Both the position numbers and the translations under genes were made by a program. From Sphingobacteriales bacterium (GTDB lineage: Bacteria; Bacteroidota; Bacteroidia; Sphingobacteriales; Sphingobacteriaceae), in the NCBI GenBank assembly GCA_025353765.1, contig JANXOD010000009.1, forward strand, positions 62,001-126,000: DNA of 64,000 bases. Reading direction: 5' to 3'. The notes beneath the pieces were generated by a model that ran no database searches, was not told the origin of the DNA, and was given only the letters and a program-made list of their open reading frames with translations. Below are positions 8,105 to 16,776 of the stretch, piece after piece. The first letter of the stretch is position 1, and the number at the start of each line of letters is the position of its first letter.

Positions 8105-10168
8105 ATGAAGGCTGACGCGATACGTGTGTTAAAAGGAACTTATTGTAATTCTCTTATTGAATATTCCCGTTTTTTAACCCGTGAAGTTATTATTGGTGAT
8201 GTTCCATTAGGTGGAATTAATCCTATCCGCATCCAAAGTATGACTACTACTGATACCATGGATACTATGGGTACAGTAGAACAATCTATACGAATGATTG
8301 AAGCAGGTTGTGAATATGTTCGTATTACAGCGCCCAGTATTAAAGAAGCAAAAAACCTAGCTGAGATTAAAAAAGAATTAGCAAAACGAGGATATAATAC
8401 TCCCTTAATTGCTGATATACACTTTACACCCAATGCTGCAGAAGTAGCTGCCCGGATAGTAGAAAAGGTGCGTGTAAATCCTGGTAACTATGCAGATAAA
8501 AAACGGTTTGAGAATTTTGAATATACCACTTCAGAATATCAGGCAGAGTTGGAACGGATTTATCAAAAGTTCACGCCATTAGTGAAAGTTTGTAAAGAAT
8601 ACGGCACTGCGATGCGAATCGGTACAAATCATGGTTCTTTATCAGACCGCATAATGAGTCACTACGGCGATACACCACAAGGAATGGTGGAATCTGCGAT
8701 GGAGTTTATGCGGATATGTGAAGATCTGAATTACTATAATTTGGTTATATCTATGAAAGCGAGCAATCCGCAGGTGATGGTTCAGGCTTATCGCTTGCTG
8801 GTAGAAACCATGGTTAAAGAAGGTATGAATTATCCTCTGCATTTAGGTGTTACTGAAGCAGGTGATGGTGAAGATGGAAGAATTAAATCAGCCGTAGGTA
8901 TTGGAACTTTGCTCGAAGATGGCTTGGGCGATACCATCCGTGTTTCATTAACAGAAGACCCAGAATTTGAAGCTCCAGTAGCCATTGCATTAGCGAACAG
9001 ATATGAAAGCAGAAAGTTGCAAGTTGCAAGTTCTAAGTTGCAAGAAACAAATCAAACCCTCACAACTTACAACTCACAGCCCACAACTAATTTCAGCCCT
9101 TTTTCATACAATAAACGCAAAACCTCAGAGCTGAATACATTTATTGGTGGCCATCAGGTTCCCCGGGTAATCATAAACCTTTCTCATAAAAATTTAAAAG
9201 ATCCTGCAATTTTGGGTGATGTTGGTTACCTATATTCTCCTATTCTCGATAAATATAATATGGGTGAGCAGTCTACAGATTTTGTTTACCTGGGCGATCA
9301 ATTACCTTCATTTAACTTTCCGGGAAATGTAAAACAGCTTTATAATTTTTCCACCTGGAAAACAATTGCTAATAAAGCAAACACACATCCAATATATAGT
9401 TTGAGTGAATACATTCAAGCTGACTCTCGTGATGCTTCATTAAATTTGGTGCGTATTTCAAATTTGGACATTCAAACAGCTTTATTCAATCAAATCCCTG
9501 TAGATAATACACTGGTTTTTGTTTTGGAAACAGCCGAAACCCATGGGCTTGCAGATCAACGTCAGGCCTTTTTTCAATTAATGAAACTGGGCTTAGAAGT
9601 ACCTGTGATTATTAAAAGATCTTACAAAATAAAAAGAGAAGATAAAAAGTCGGCTGATTCAATGAATCTCACATCTCATATCTCACATCTCAATACTCCC
9701 GAAGACTTCCAACTATATGCTGCAACAGATCTCGGTGGATTATTACTGGATGGTTTTGGTGATGGTATTTGGGCCGATGCACCGGAAATATCAACAAAAA
9801 TAATTTTAACAACCTCATTTGGCATTTTGCAGGCTACACGTTCGCGGATATCAAAAACTGAGTACATATCATGTCCGAGTTGTGGGCGTACTTTATTTGA
9901 TTTACAAATTACTACGCAGATGATACGCAGCAGAACAGATCATCTCAAAGGCCTTAAAATTGCGATTATGGGATGTATTGTAAATGGTCCCGGAGAAATG
10001 GCAGATGCCGATTATGGCTATGTAGGTACTGGCCCGGGAAAGGTTACACTTTATCGTGGGAAAGAGGTAGTTAAGAAAAATGTAAATTCAGAAAATGCCT
10101 TAGATGAATTAATCGGTATCATCCGTGAAGACGGAAACTGGTTAGAGCCTGATCTGGTTTTAAGTTAA
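8105..10168 (+). CDS. ispG: 4-hydroxy-3-methylbut-2-en-1-yl diphosphate synthase, large (three-domain) form
   Basis: 687 aa from the ATG at 8105. IspG (GcpE) converts methylerythritol cyclodiphosphate to HMBPP in the non-mevalonate isoprenoid pathway, using a [4Fe-4S] cluster. The N-terminal TIM barrel begins about residue 20 (VIIGDVPLGGINPIRIQSM). The C-terminal Fe-S domain has the cluster cysteines in SCPSCGRT and MGCIVNGPGEM. A central extra domain, as in plants and Bacteroidota, accounts for the length. Two low-complexity stretches do not look like family sequence: residues ~303-330 (bases 9014-9088) and ~518-532 (bases 9666-9692). Both are made of the same DNA words found in intergenic gaps, and both keep the frame open. 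Confidence 0.95.
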   Translation: MKADAIRVLKGTYCNSLIEYSRFLTREVIIGDVPLGGINPIRIQSMTTTDTMDTMGTVEQSIRMIEAGCEYVRITAPSIKEAKNLAEIKKELAKRGYNTPLIADIHFTPNAAEVAARIVEKVRVNPGNYADKKRFENFEYTTSEYQAELERIYQKFTPLVKVCKEYGTAMRIGTNHGSLSDRIMSHYGDTPQGMVESAMEFMRICEDLNYYNLVISMKASNPQVMVQAYRLLVETMVKEGMNYPLHLGVTEAGDGEDGRIKSAVGIGTLLEDGLGDTIRVSLTEDPEFEAPVAIALANRYESRKLQVASSKLQETNQTLTTYNSQPTTNFSPFSYNKRKTSELNTFIGGHQVPRVIINLSHKNLKDPAILGDVGYLYSPILDKYNMGEQSTDFVYLGDQLPSFNFPGNVKQLYNFSTWKTIANKANTHPIYSLSEYIQADSRDASLNLVRISNLDIQTALFNQIPVDNTLVFVLETAETHGLADQRQAFFQLMKLGLEVPVIIKRSYKIKREDKKSADSMNLTSHISHLNTPEDFQLYAATDLGGLLLDGFGDGIWADAPEISTKIILTTSFGILQATRSRISKTEYISCPSCGRTLFDLQITTQMIRSRTDHLKGLKIAIMGCIVNGPGEMADADYGYVGTGPGKVTLYRGKEVVKKNVNSENALDELIGIIREDGNWLEPDLVLS
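9014..9088. repeat. Word-repeat insertion inside ispG (AAGTTGCAAGTT / ACAACTTACAACTCAC type)
   Basis: The left part (9014-9044) is four AAGTTGC/AAGTTCT words in tandem. The right part (9057-9088) holds complementary-style words (CACAACTTACAACTCACAGCCCACAAC pattern), so the block is a loose inverted repeat. It encodes a polar, low-complexity peptide (KLQVASSKLQ...TTYNSQPTTN). The same words occur at 15158-15194 and 53836-53905. Confidence 0.8.
9666..9692. repeat. Second word-repeat tract inside ispG (TCTCACA type)
   Basis: ATCTCACATCTCATATCTCACATCTCA pattern: near-perfect 7-10 bp words, encoding NLTSHISHLN within a surface loop of IspG between the TIM-barrel-like central domain segments KRSYKIKRED and LYAATDLGGLL. 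The reading frame is kept. Confidence 0.7.
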
Positions 10169-10172
10169 ACTA

Positions 10173-11000
10173 CTACTTCAAAAACTCAATACTTTTCTCA
10201 CAGACCAATTTTAATTCAAGCGGCAATTCTTCTCTTGTATAGGGATGAGAAGCACCAAATACGTGATTTGCATATGGAACAATAAATAGCTCCGCATTAA
10301 CAGAATGTTTTTTTAATTCTTCAGCTTCTTTTAATAATACATTTTTATCTGCATTCCCATGAACAATTAACCATGGCCTATTTACATTCTCTGCAGCTTT
10401 TAGAATATTATAAGTGAGGGCATGTTTTTCTAAATCGTACAGGAGATCAACCTTTATTGGGGTATATTGCTTAGTGCGTACGTTAAAACTATAAATTACA
10501 CCTTTTTCTTTCCACTCTGCTTCCTCTTCTTTTTTCCATAAACTTCTAAAATCTGCTATAGATGCCCAAGTTATAAGTTTGCTTACGCGATCATCATTTG
10601 CAGCCTGTATAATGCTGATACCGCCACCACGACTATGACCAATCAGATTAAGATTTTTTGCAACCGGGAATTCTTTGCCACTGCAGGCAAACGTAATTAC
10701 ACGATCCAGATCTTCAAATTCTTTAGTAAACGTGTTATCTCCAAATGCCCCTAGATCTACAAAATCAATAGGATGATCCGGTGTGGTACCATTATGAGAA
10801 AAGTTAAATTTTAAAAACCTAAAGCCATGGTCGGCAAAATATTCTGCTACTAGATTATGCGTTCCCCAATCTTTAAAACCTTTAAATCCATGAACAAAAA
10901 TGACAAGAGGGGCATCTTTTAATTTATTCCCATAAGTAAGATCCATTAGAATTGGTTTTCCTGTGGATCCTGGAATTGTGAAAGATTGTTTTATGATCAT
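10173..11000 (-). CDS. Alpha/beta hydrolase (dienelactone hydrolase/acyl-esterase type)
   Basis: 275 aa, no signal peptide. The oxyanion-hole strand reads FVHGFKGFKDWGTH. The nucleophile elbow GHSRGG is near residue 126. The acid is likely the Asp in HGNADKNV and the base the His in ANHVFGASHP. This is a complete Ser-Asp-His triad of a cytoplasmic esterase or peptidase-like hydrolase. It is convergent with ispG (4 nt between stop codons) and divergent from hemA. Substrate unknown. Confidence 0.85.
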   Translation of the reverse strand: MIIKQSFTIPGSTGKPILMDLTYGNKLKDAPLVIFVHGFKGFKDWGTHNLVAEYFADHGFRFLKFNFSHNGTTPDHPIDFVDLGAFGDNTFTKEFEDLDRVITFACSGKEFPVAKNLNLIGHSRGGGISIIQAANDDRVSKLITWASIADFRSLWKKEEEAEWKEKGVIYSFNVRTKQYTPIKVDLLYDLEKHALTYNILKAAENVNRPWLIVHGNADKNVLLKEAEELKKHSVNAELFIVPYANHVFGASHPYTREELPLELKLVCEKSIEFLK

Positions 11001-11018
11001 CTTTATTAAACATTTTTC

Positions 11019-11076
11019 AATGCTATTTAGTGTAAAAAATTAAGAAATAGCATTAAATATCACTAGATAGTATCTA
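11019..11076. promoter_or_regulatory. Two dyads in the hydrolase/hemA divergent region
   Basis: A perfect 10-bp inverted repeat, AATGCTATTT (11019-11028) and AAATAGCATT (11045-11054), is separated by 16 nt. A second, perfect odd palindrome TAGATAGTATCTA lies at 11064-11076. Both lie upstream of the hydrolase start (11000), and about 85-140 nt upstream of the hemA -7 box. They could be operator sites for either gene. Confidence 0.45.
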
Positions 11077-11160
11077 TAGGCTTATTTGTCCAACTATTTA
11101 TAACCTTTCTAAATCACCCTGTTTTACAAAGAGGTGACATATACGAAATGGCTTATTGAT

Positions 11161-11168
11161 TACTTTTG
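11161..11168 (+). promoter_or_regulatory. Probable -7 element TACTTTTG of the hem cluster
   Basis: TACTTTTG fits TAnnTTTG and sits 28 nt before the hemA TTG start at 11197, giving a short leader of roughly 20-25 nt. No convincing -33 TTTG is present. Confidence 0.5.
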
Positions 11169-11196
11169 TTGCGGTTTTTACTTACTATAGCAGCAG

Positions 11197-12423
11197 TTGA
11201 AATATTTAAAAGTCATAGCGTTTACCCACAAACACATCGATCTTAAAGACATAGGAAAGTTTGTAATTTGTAATGAAACCCTCGAAGACAGGCTGCAGAG
11301 TATTAAAGAAAAATTTGATATTCCTGAAATTTTCTACATAGGAACATGTAATCGTGTTGAATTTGTTTTTATTACCTCATTAACTCTTACATCCGAATTT
11401 ATTAAAGGATTTATACGAACACTTAATTTTTGCATTCCGGAAGAGCAATTGGACAGGCTTGCTGATAAGGCGTCTGTTTATGAAGAGGTGGAAGCTTTAA
11501 ATCATCTGCTTCGGATAGCATGTTCTTTAGAGAGTTTGGTTGTTGGAGAAAAAGAGATATTAGCTCAAGTACGTAAGGCTTATGAAACTTGTAGAGAGGC
11601 TGGCTTTACCGGTGATTATATGCGGTTGATTATGAGTAGGGTTGTTAAAACTGCAAAAGAAGTTTATACCAATACCGCTATAGCTCACAAATCTATTTCC
11701 GTAGTTTCCCTTGCATATCGTAAACTCCGAGAATTAAATATGTGTACCAATTCACGCATTCTTATTATTGGTGCAGGTGAAACAAATAAAGGCATTTCTA
11801 AATATCTTCAAAAACATAAATATTCTAATTTTGCCATATTTAACCGTACACTGGCTAATGCACAATCTTTGGCAAACGACTTAGGAGGTGAAGCATATGG
11901 ATTGGAGGACCTTAAAAATTATAAAAAAGGCTTTGATGTGATTATAACATGTACCAGTGCTATAAAACCTATTATAACTAATGAAATATACCAGGCATTG
12001 TTAAATGGAGATACAGGGAAAAAAGTAATTGTAGATCTAGCTGTACCTAATGATACCTGTCCGGAAGTTCTAACTAACAATCCTGTACATTTTATTGAAG
12101 TGCATAGTCTGCAGGAAATAGCAAATAATAACCTTCAGGAGAGATATGAAGAACTGATTTTTGCAGAACGTATTATTGATCAAAATATTAAAGAATTTCA
12201 ACCTGTATTGAGGCAACGTCGGGTCGAAATTGCTATGCGTGAAGTTCCTGAAAAGATTAAAGAGATAAAAAAAGTAGCTATAAACTCTATTTTTGCAAAT
12301 GAAATACAGGGCTTAGATACTAATTCGCGAGAGGTACTGGAAAAGATCATGAATTATATGGAAAAAAAGTACATCAGCGTTCCCATGATAATGGCTAAAG
12401 AAATATTAGTAAAGAATAGCTAA
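11197..12423 (+). CDS. hemA: Glutamyl-tRNA reductase
   Basis: 408 aa. HemA reduces glutamyl-tRNA to glutamate-1-semialdehyde with NADPH, the first committed step of C5-pathway heme synthesis. The catalytic Cys51 is in GTCNRVE. A TRNA-recognition helix region and SLVVGEKEILAQV follow near 105-118, and the NADPH-binding ILIIGAGETN lies near 188. The start is TTG: the frame upstream is closed by TAG two codons earlier, and family homology (LKVIAFTHKHI) begins immediately after it. HemA is usually the regulated step of the pathway, so a weak start codon may matter. First gene of the hem cluster. Confidence 0.93.
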   Translation: MKYLKVIAFTHKHIDLKDIGKFVICNETLEDRLQSIKEKFDIPEIFYIGTCNRVEFVFITSLTLTSEFIKGFIRTLNFCIPEEQLDRLADKASVYEEVEALNHLLRIACSLESLVVGEKEILAQVRKAYETCREAGFTGDYMRLIMSRVVKTAKEVYTNTAIAHKSISVVSLAYRKLRELNMCTNSRILIIGAGETNKGISKYLQKHKYSNFAIFNRTLANAQSLANDLGGEAYGLEDLKNYKKGFDVIITCTSAIKPIITNEIYQALLNGDTGKKVIVDLAVPNDTCPEVLTNNPVHFIEVHSLQEIANNNLQERYEELIFAERIIDQNIKEFQPVLRQRRVEIAMREVPEKIKEIKKVAINSIFANEIQGLDTNSREVLEKIMNYMEKKYISVPMIMAKEILVKNS

Positions 12424-12495
12424 TTTTCTGAATTGAAGTCAATCTTTTAGCTATTTTTATTACATCAAAAATATCCTGGAAAACAAATAATAATT

Positions 12496-14103
12496 ATGTC
12501 AAATTCTACTATTCATAAAAATTCTAAAATAATAATAGGAACACGCGGAAGTGATCTTGCACTTTGGCAGGCTAATTTTGTAAAGGATCAGCTTGCAGCC
12601 ATAGGTATTGAAGCAGAGTTGAAGGTTATAAAAACACAGGGTGATAAAATATTAAATCTGAGTTTTGATAAACTAGAAGGCAAAGGTTTTTTCACGAAGG
12701 AACTAGAAGATGAACTTATAAAAGGTAGTATTGATTTAGCCGTTCATTCACATAAAGATCTTCCAACAAATTCTCCCGAAGGTCTTATAATAGCGGCCGT
12801 TTCAGATCGTGAAGATCCGGCTGAGCTATTGTTGATTTTAAAAGATTGTGTTGATTTACAACAAAAACTATCTATTAAGTTTAGCGGGATGGTTGGAACT
12901 TCGTCTAATCGGAGAAAAGCGCAACTATTAGCGCTCCGTCCGGATTTGGAGATTGAAGAATTACGAGGTAATGTCCCTACCAGGATTCAGAAGTTGAGAG
13001 ATGAAAATTATGATGCCATCATGATTGCTAAAGCCGGAGTTCATCGTTTAGGGATAGATTTGTCGGAATTTCATGTAGAAGAATTAGATCCGGTTGAGTT
13101 AATTCCTGCACCTGCACAAGGTGTTTTGGCTATTCAAATTCGTGAAAACGATACCAACCTTTTTGCAAAACTACAGGCATTAAATAATGCGGACATACAA
13201 GAACAAATTGCAGTTGAACGTAAGATTTTAAATATGTTTGACGGAGGTTGCCATATGCCTTTAGGTAGCTATTGCCGTAAAGACGAAGGCCTTTACCAGG
13301 TTTGGACTTCTAAAGCTAATGAAGGAGATGAATTTCCGGATCGACTTTTTATGGAATCTAAGACTACGACTGGTTTAGCTGAAAAAGTTGTTTCCAAATT
13401 CGCTCCTGATCGTAAATTCCCTAAAAATATATTCATAACCCGCGAGCTTCCTGAAACCAGTTATCTGCGCAGGGCTTTGCAAAAACATTCCATTGAAATT
13501 GAAGATCGTTCGTTAATCAAAACTTTTGCAACAATAAATAAACTGGATCCATATATTTTGAAACGTGTAGAATGGGTGTTTTTCAGTAGTAAAAATGCTA
13601 TTGAATATTTCTTTAAGCTGGATCCTCCTTTATCTAAACATGCAAAATTTGGTGTTTTAGGACGGGCATCTGAAGATGCACTTCGCCTGCACGGAAAAAT
13701 AGCAGATTTTAATGGCGAGGGCGAAGGAATTGATACTGCAGATATTGCAGAAAATTTTGCAAAATTAGCCAACGGCTCCACCATTTTGTTTCCGGGTGCT
13801 AAAGACTCATTGCGTACAGTTCAAAAAGCCTTATCATCAGAAACTAAAATAATTGACCTTCCCATTTATGAAACAGTGATGGATGAAGGTATTAAGCAAT
13901 CTTACGCTGAAGTATTAATATTTACAAGTCCGTCAAATGTGGAGGCTTATTTTGTAGATAATTTGCTGGAGCCTGATCAGCAGGTAATTTGTATAGGCAA
14001 ATCCACAGGGAAAAAATTTGATGAAATGGGAGTAAAATATACACTTCCGTATTCACCGGATGAGATAGGTTTAGCCGAAGCAGTCTTCGGATTAGATTAT
14101 TAG
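12496..14103 (+). CDS. hemC-hemD: Fused hydroxymethylbilane synthase / uroporphyrinogen-III synthase
   Basis: 535 aa. Residues 1-310 are porphobilinogen deaminase: GTRGSDLALWQA at 15-26, VHSHKDLP at 83-90, GTSSNRRKAQL at 134-144, and the dipyrromethane-cofactor Cys252 in FDGGCHMPLG. Residues ~313-535 are a HemD domain (FITRELPETSYLRRAL, FFSSKNAIEYFF, FTSPSNVEAYF, IGKSTGKKFDEMG). The fusion would chain the formation of the linear tetrapyrrole to its ring closure into uroporphyrinogen III. It lies 72 nt after hemA and 81 nt before hemB. The fusion is continuous with no internal stop. Confidence 0.93.
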   Translation: MSNSTIHKNSKIIIGTRGSDLALWQANFVKDQLAAIGIEAELKVIKTQGDKILNLSFDKLEGKGFFTKELEDELIKGSIDLAVHSHKDLPTNSPEGLIIAAVSDREDPAELLLILKDCVDLQQKLSIKFSGMVGTSSNRRKAQLLALRPDLEIEELRGNVPTRIQKLRDENYDAIMIAKAGVHRLGIDLSEFHVEELDPVELIPAPAQGVLAIQIRENDTNLFAKLQALNNADIQEQIAVERKILNMFDGGCHMPLGSYCRKDEGLYQVWTSKANEGDEFPDRLFMESKTTTGLAEKVVSKFAPDRKFPKNIFITRELPETSYLRRALQKHSIEIEDRSLIKTFATINKLDPYILKRVEWVFFSSKNAIEYFFKLDPPLSKHAKFGVLGRASEDALRLHGKIADFNGEGEGIDTADIAENFAKLANGSTILFPGAKDSLRTVQKALSSETKIIDLPIYETVMDEGIKQSYAEVLIFTSPSNVEAYFVDNLLEPDQQVICIGKSTGKKFDEMGVKYTLPYSPDEIGLAEAVFGLDY

Positions 14104-14114
14104 TTCAGGTAAAA

Positions 14115-14133
14115 TCTTCCCCGGTAGGGAAGA
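14115..14133 (+). terminator. Small hairpin between hemCD and hemB (weak terminator or processing site)
   Basis: TCTTCCC (14115-14121) pairs with GGGAAGA (14127-14133) around a 5-nt loop. AT-rich sequence but no long T run follows, so attenuation or mRNA stabilisation is as likely as termination. Confidence 0.4.
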
Positions 14134-14184
14134 ATAATTAATTCAAAATTCCTTTCTGCCGGACAGGATTTAATAGAAACTCTA

Positions 14185-15153
14185 ATGTTAATTCGTCTAA
14201 GAAGATTAAGAAAGTTACCCATTGTGCGTGAAATGGTTGCCGAAACCCGGCTCTCGAAAGATATGTTTATATATCCCTATTTCGTAGTGCCAGGTAAAAA
14301 TGTGATTCATGGTATTGATGCTATGCCGGGAATTAACCATTTTTCTGCTGATACATTGGTAAAAGATGTAGAAAAAGGACTTAAATTAGGGATTAATAAG
14401 ATATTGTTATTTGGTGTTGGCGAAGAAAAAAGTGAAGATGCAAGTTCATCTTACAGTGAAAAATCTGTAGTTGCAAATGCAGTTCGCCAGCTAAAAGCTG
14501 CATTTGGAGATGATATTTATATAGTTACAGATGTATGCACCTGTGCTTATACAACACATGGCCATTGTGGTATTTTGCATGATAATTATGTGCAGAATGA
14601 TAAAACGGTTGAAGTTTTAGCAAAGATGGCATTGTCACATGCCCAGGCTGGTGCAGATATGGTTGCACCTTCAGATATGATGGATGGCCGCATTTTGGGA
14701 ATCCGAAATAAACTAGATCAAAATGGTTTTGTGAATACATCTATTATGAGTTATAGCATTAAGTTTGCTTCCGCTTATTATGGCCCTTTTCGGGAAGCCG
14801 CGGATTCAGCTCCTGGTAAAGGCGACCGCAAAGCCTATCAAATGGATTTCAGAAATCCCAATGAAACCATGCGTGAAGCTTTTCTGGATGAAGAAGAAGG
14901 CGCTGATATATTAATGGTAAAACCTGCTTTGGCATATTTAGATATTATTCATCGGTTAAAAGAAAACACTAATTTACCAGTTGCATGTTATAATGTTTCG
15001 GGGGAATACTCAATGGTGAAAGCAGCGGGTCAAAAAGGCTGGATTGATGAGCAAAAGGTTATTATGGAAAACATGTATGCCTTTAGTCGTGCGGGTGCAA
15101 ATATTATTATTACATATCATGCAAAAGAGATTTTAGAAAAAGGATGGATGTAA
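14185..15153 (+). CDS. hemB: Delta-aminolevulinic acid dehydratase (porphobilinogen synthase)
   Basis: 322 aa, the usual family length. It condenses two 5-aminolevulinates to porphobilinogen. The zinc site is Cys118, Cys120 and Cys128 (VCTCAYTTHGHCG), so this is the zinc-dependent rather than the Mg-only form. The two Schiff-base lysines are Lys193 (SYSIKFASAYYGPFREA) and Lys246 (DILMVKPALAYLD). It sits between the hemCD fusion and hemL. A 190-nt gap with repeats separates it from hemL. Confidence 0.95.
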   Translation: MLIRLRRLRKLPIVREMVAETRLSKDMFIYPYFVVPGKNVIHGIDAMPGINHFSADTLVKDVEKGLKLGINKILLFGVGEEKSEDASSSYSEKSVVANAVRQLKAAFGDDIYIVTDVCTCAYTTHGHCGILHDNYVQNDKTVEVLAKMALSHAQAGADMVAPSDMMDGRILGIRNKLDQNGFVNTSIMSYSIKFASAYYGPFREAADSAPGKGDRKAYQMDFRNPNETMREAFLDEEEGADILMVKPALAYLDIIHRLKENTNLPVACYNVSGEYSMVKAAGQKGWIDEQKVIMENMYAFSRAGANIIITYHAKEILEKGWM

Positions 15154-15157
15154 TTTT

Positions 15158-15339
15158 AAGTTCTGGGTTATAAGTTCTAAGTTGCAGGTTATAAATATAA
15201 TATACATAGAGCCTGTATAAAATTTAAATATATGGTTGGTGGAGACATCAACCTGGGAAAGATATCCAGGTGCAATAGCCTCATGGGAATTAATTTACAG
15301 ATTAAGTTGTACCCTTTGAGTCTATAACCCATAACTATT
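15158..15339. repeat. Composite repeat element between hemB and hemL
   Basis: The left edge (15158-15194) is word repeats: AAGTTCTGGGTTATAAG, then AAGTTCTAAGTTGCAGGTTATAA. The right edge (15302-15339) carries the opposite orientation (TATAACCCATAAC). TGGGTTATA at 15164-15172 is the exact inverse of TATAACCCA at 15323-15331. In the middle, 15234-15253, is a hairpin GGTTGGTG-GAGA-CATCAACC (eight pairs, one G-U). The block looks like a small non-autonomous repeat of about 180 bp in the hem operon leader. Confidence 0.65.
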
Positions 15340-15344
15340 AAAAA

Positions 15345-16721
15345 ATGCTAAACTCATTTAAAAAAATATTTTCAGGATCAAAAACAGAGGAACATCCGAC
15401 TGCACAATATGGTAAGCCGGATATCTCCCGTGAAAAATCGGCAGCACTTTATGAAAAAGCAAAGAGCTATTTTCCAGGTGGAGTAAATTCTCCGGTGCGA
15501 GCTTTTAAATCTGTTTATGGTACACCGCTTTTTATACAAAAAGGTGATGGTTGTTACGTATGGGATGCGGATGATAATCAATTTATTGATTTTTGCGCCT
15601 CCTGGGGACCGTTAATTTTGGGGCATAATCATCCAAAAATTCGTGAAAGCGTAATTGCAACTATGCAAAATGGAATGAGCTTCGGTGCACCCACTGCTTT
15701 AGAAAATAATCTCGCCGAACTCATTTTAAAGAATAACAAATACATTCAAAAAATAAGATTTACCAGTTCCGGTACAGAAGCAGTAATGTCTGCCGTAAGG
15801 TTGGCGAGAGGCTATACCAAACGTGATAAAATTCTAAAATTTGAAGGATGTTATCATGGTCATTTAGATGCTTTGCTGGTAAAGGCTGGCTCGGGATTGG
15901 TCACATTTGGTGAAACTTCTTCTGCCGGCATTCCAAAAGCTTTTGCTGATGAAACTATTGTGGTTTCATTAAACGATGAAAAAGCAGTTAAAGCAGCCTT
16001 TAAACAATTTAAAGACCAGATTGCTGCGGTTATTATAGAACCTATACCGGCTAATAATGGTTTATTATTGCAAACCAAAGAATACCTGCAGTTTCTAAGA
16101 GATATATGTACCAAAAATAAAACCCTTCTCATTTTTGATGAAGTAATTTCTGGATTTCGTATTGACTTTGAAGGAGCAGCAGCTTATTATCAAATACAGC
16201 CTGATATCATTACGTATGGTAAAATAATTGGTGGTGGCTTACCCGTAGGCATGTATGGTGCATCGGCAGAAATTATGAGTACTATTTCTCCTGATGGACC
16301 GGTTTACCAGGCTGGAACATTATCTGGCAATCCGGTAGCTATGGCGGCAGGTATTTCCCAGTTAACGGAATTATTAAAGCCTGGTTTTTACAAGAATTTA
16401 AATAGTAAGACAGAGGAATTTGCTGAATCTATTCAACGGTTTGCAACAGCCCGTAATTATAAATTCAAAGTGTTTTCTATCGGATCTATATTTTGGTTTG
16501 CCTTTACGGATAAAGAATCCATCAGCTCATCAGAAGAAATTGATCCGGCCAGCATGGAGAAATTTAAAGTCATGCATCGTGAACTTTTAAACAGGGGTGT
16601 TTATTTAGGCCCATCTGGTTATGAAGTTGGATTTGTGTCGGCAGCACATTCAAAAATTGAATTAGAAAAAGCAAAACGGGCTATTTTCGATAGTCTGGAC
16701 GTTGTGTTTGGAAATAAATAA
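15345..16721 (+). CDS. hemL: Glutamate-1-semialdehyde 2,1-aminomutase
   Basis: 458 aa. This PLP enzyme converts glutamate-1-semialdehyde to 5-aminolevulinate. The PLP lysine is Lys293 in TYGKIIGGGLPVG, with the upstream DEVISGFR motif near 265-272 and SSGTEAVM at 141-148. The first ~28 residues (MLNSFKKIFSGSK...) precede the conserved SRE-SAALYEKA start and are an extra, Lys-rich leader; HemL is usually about 430 aa. The enzyme uses the HemA product. Downstream by 55 nt is a histidine kinase gene. Confidence 0.95.
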   Translation: MLNSFKKIFSGSKTEEHPTAQYGKPDISREKSAALYEKAKSYFPGGVNSPVRAFKSVYGTPLFIQKGDGCYVWDADDNQFIDFCASWGPLILGHNHPKIRESVIATMQNGMSFGAPTALENNLAELILKNNKYIQKIRFTSSGTEAVMSAVRLARGYTKRDKILKFEGCYHGHLDALLVKAGSGLVTFGETSSAGIPKAFADETIVVSLNDEKAVKAAFKQFKDQIAAVIIEPIPANNGLLLQTKEYLQFLRDICTKNKTLLIFDEVISGFRIDFEGAAAYYQIQPDIITYGKIIGGGLPVGMYGASAEIMSTISPDGPVYQAGTLSGNPVAMAAGISQLTELLKPGFYKNLNSKTEEFAESIQRFATARNYKFKVFSIGSIFWFAFTDKESISSSEEIDPASMEKFKVMHRELLNRGVYLGPSGYEVGFVSAAHSKIELEKAKRAIFDSLDVVFGNK

Positions 16722-16776
16722 GTGAGCAGTTTGCAATTCTCCGTATATAGCTGAGAACTAATAGAGTGAATTTAAA

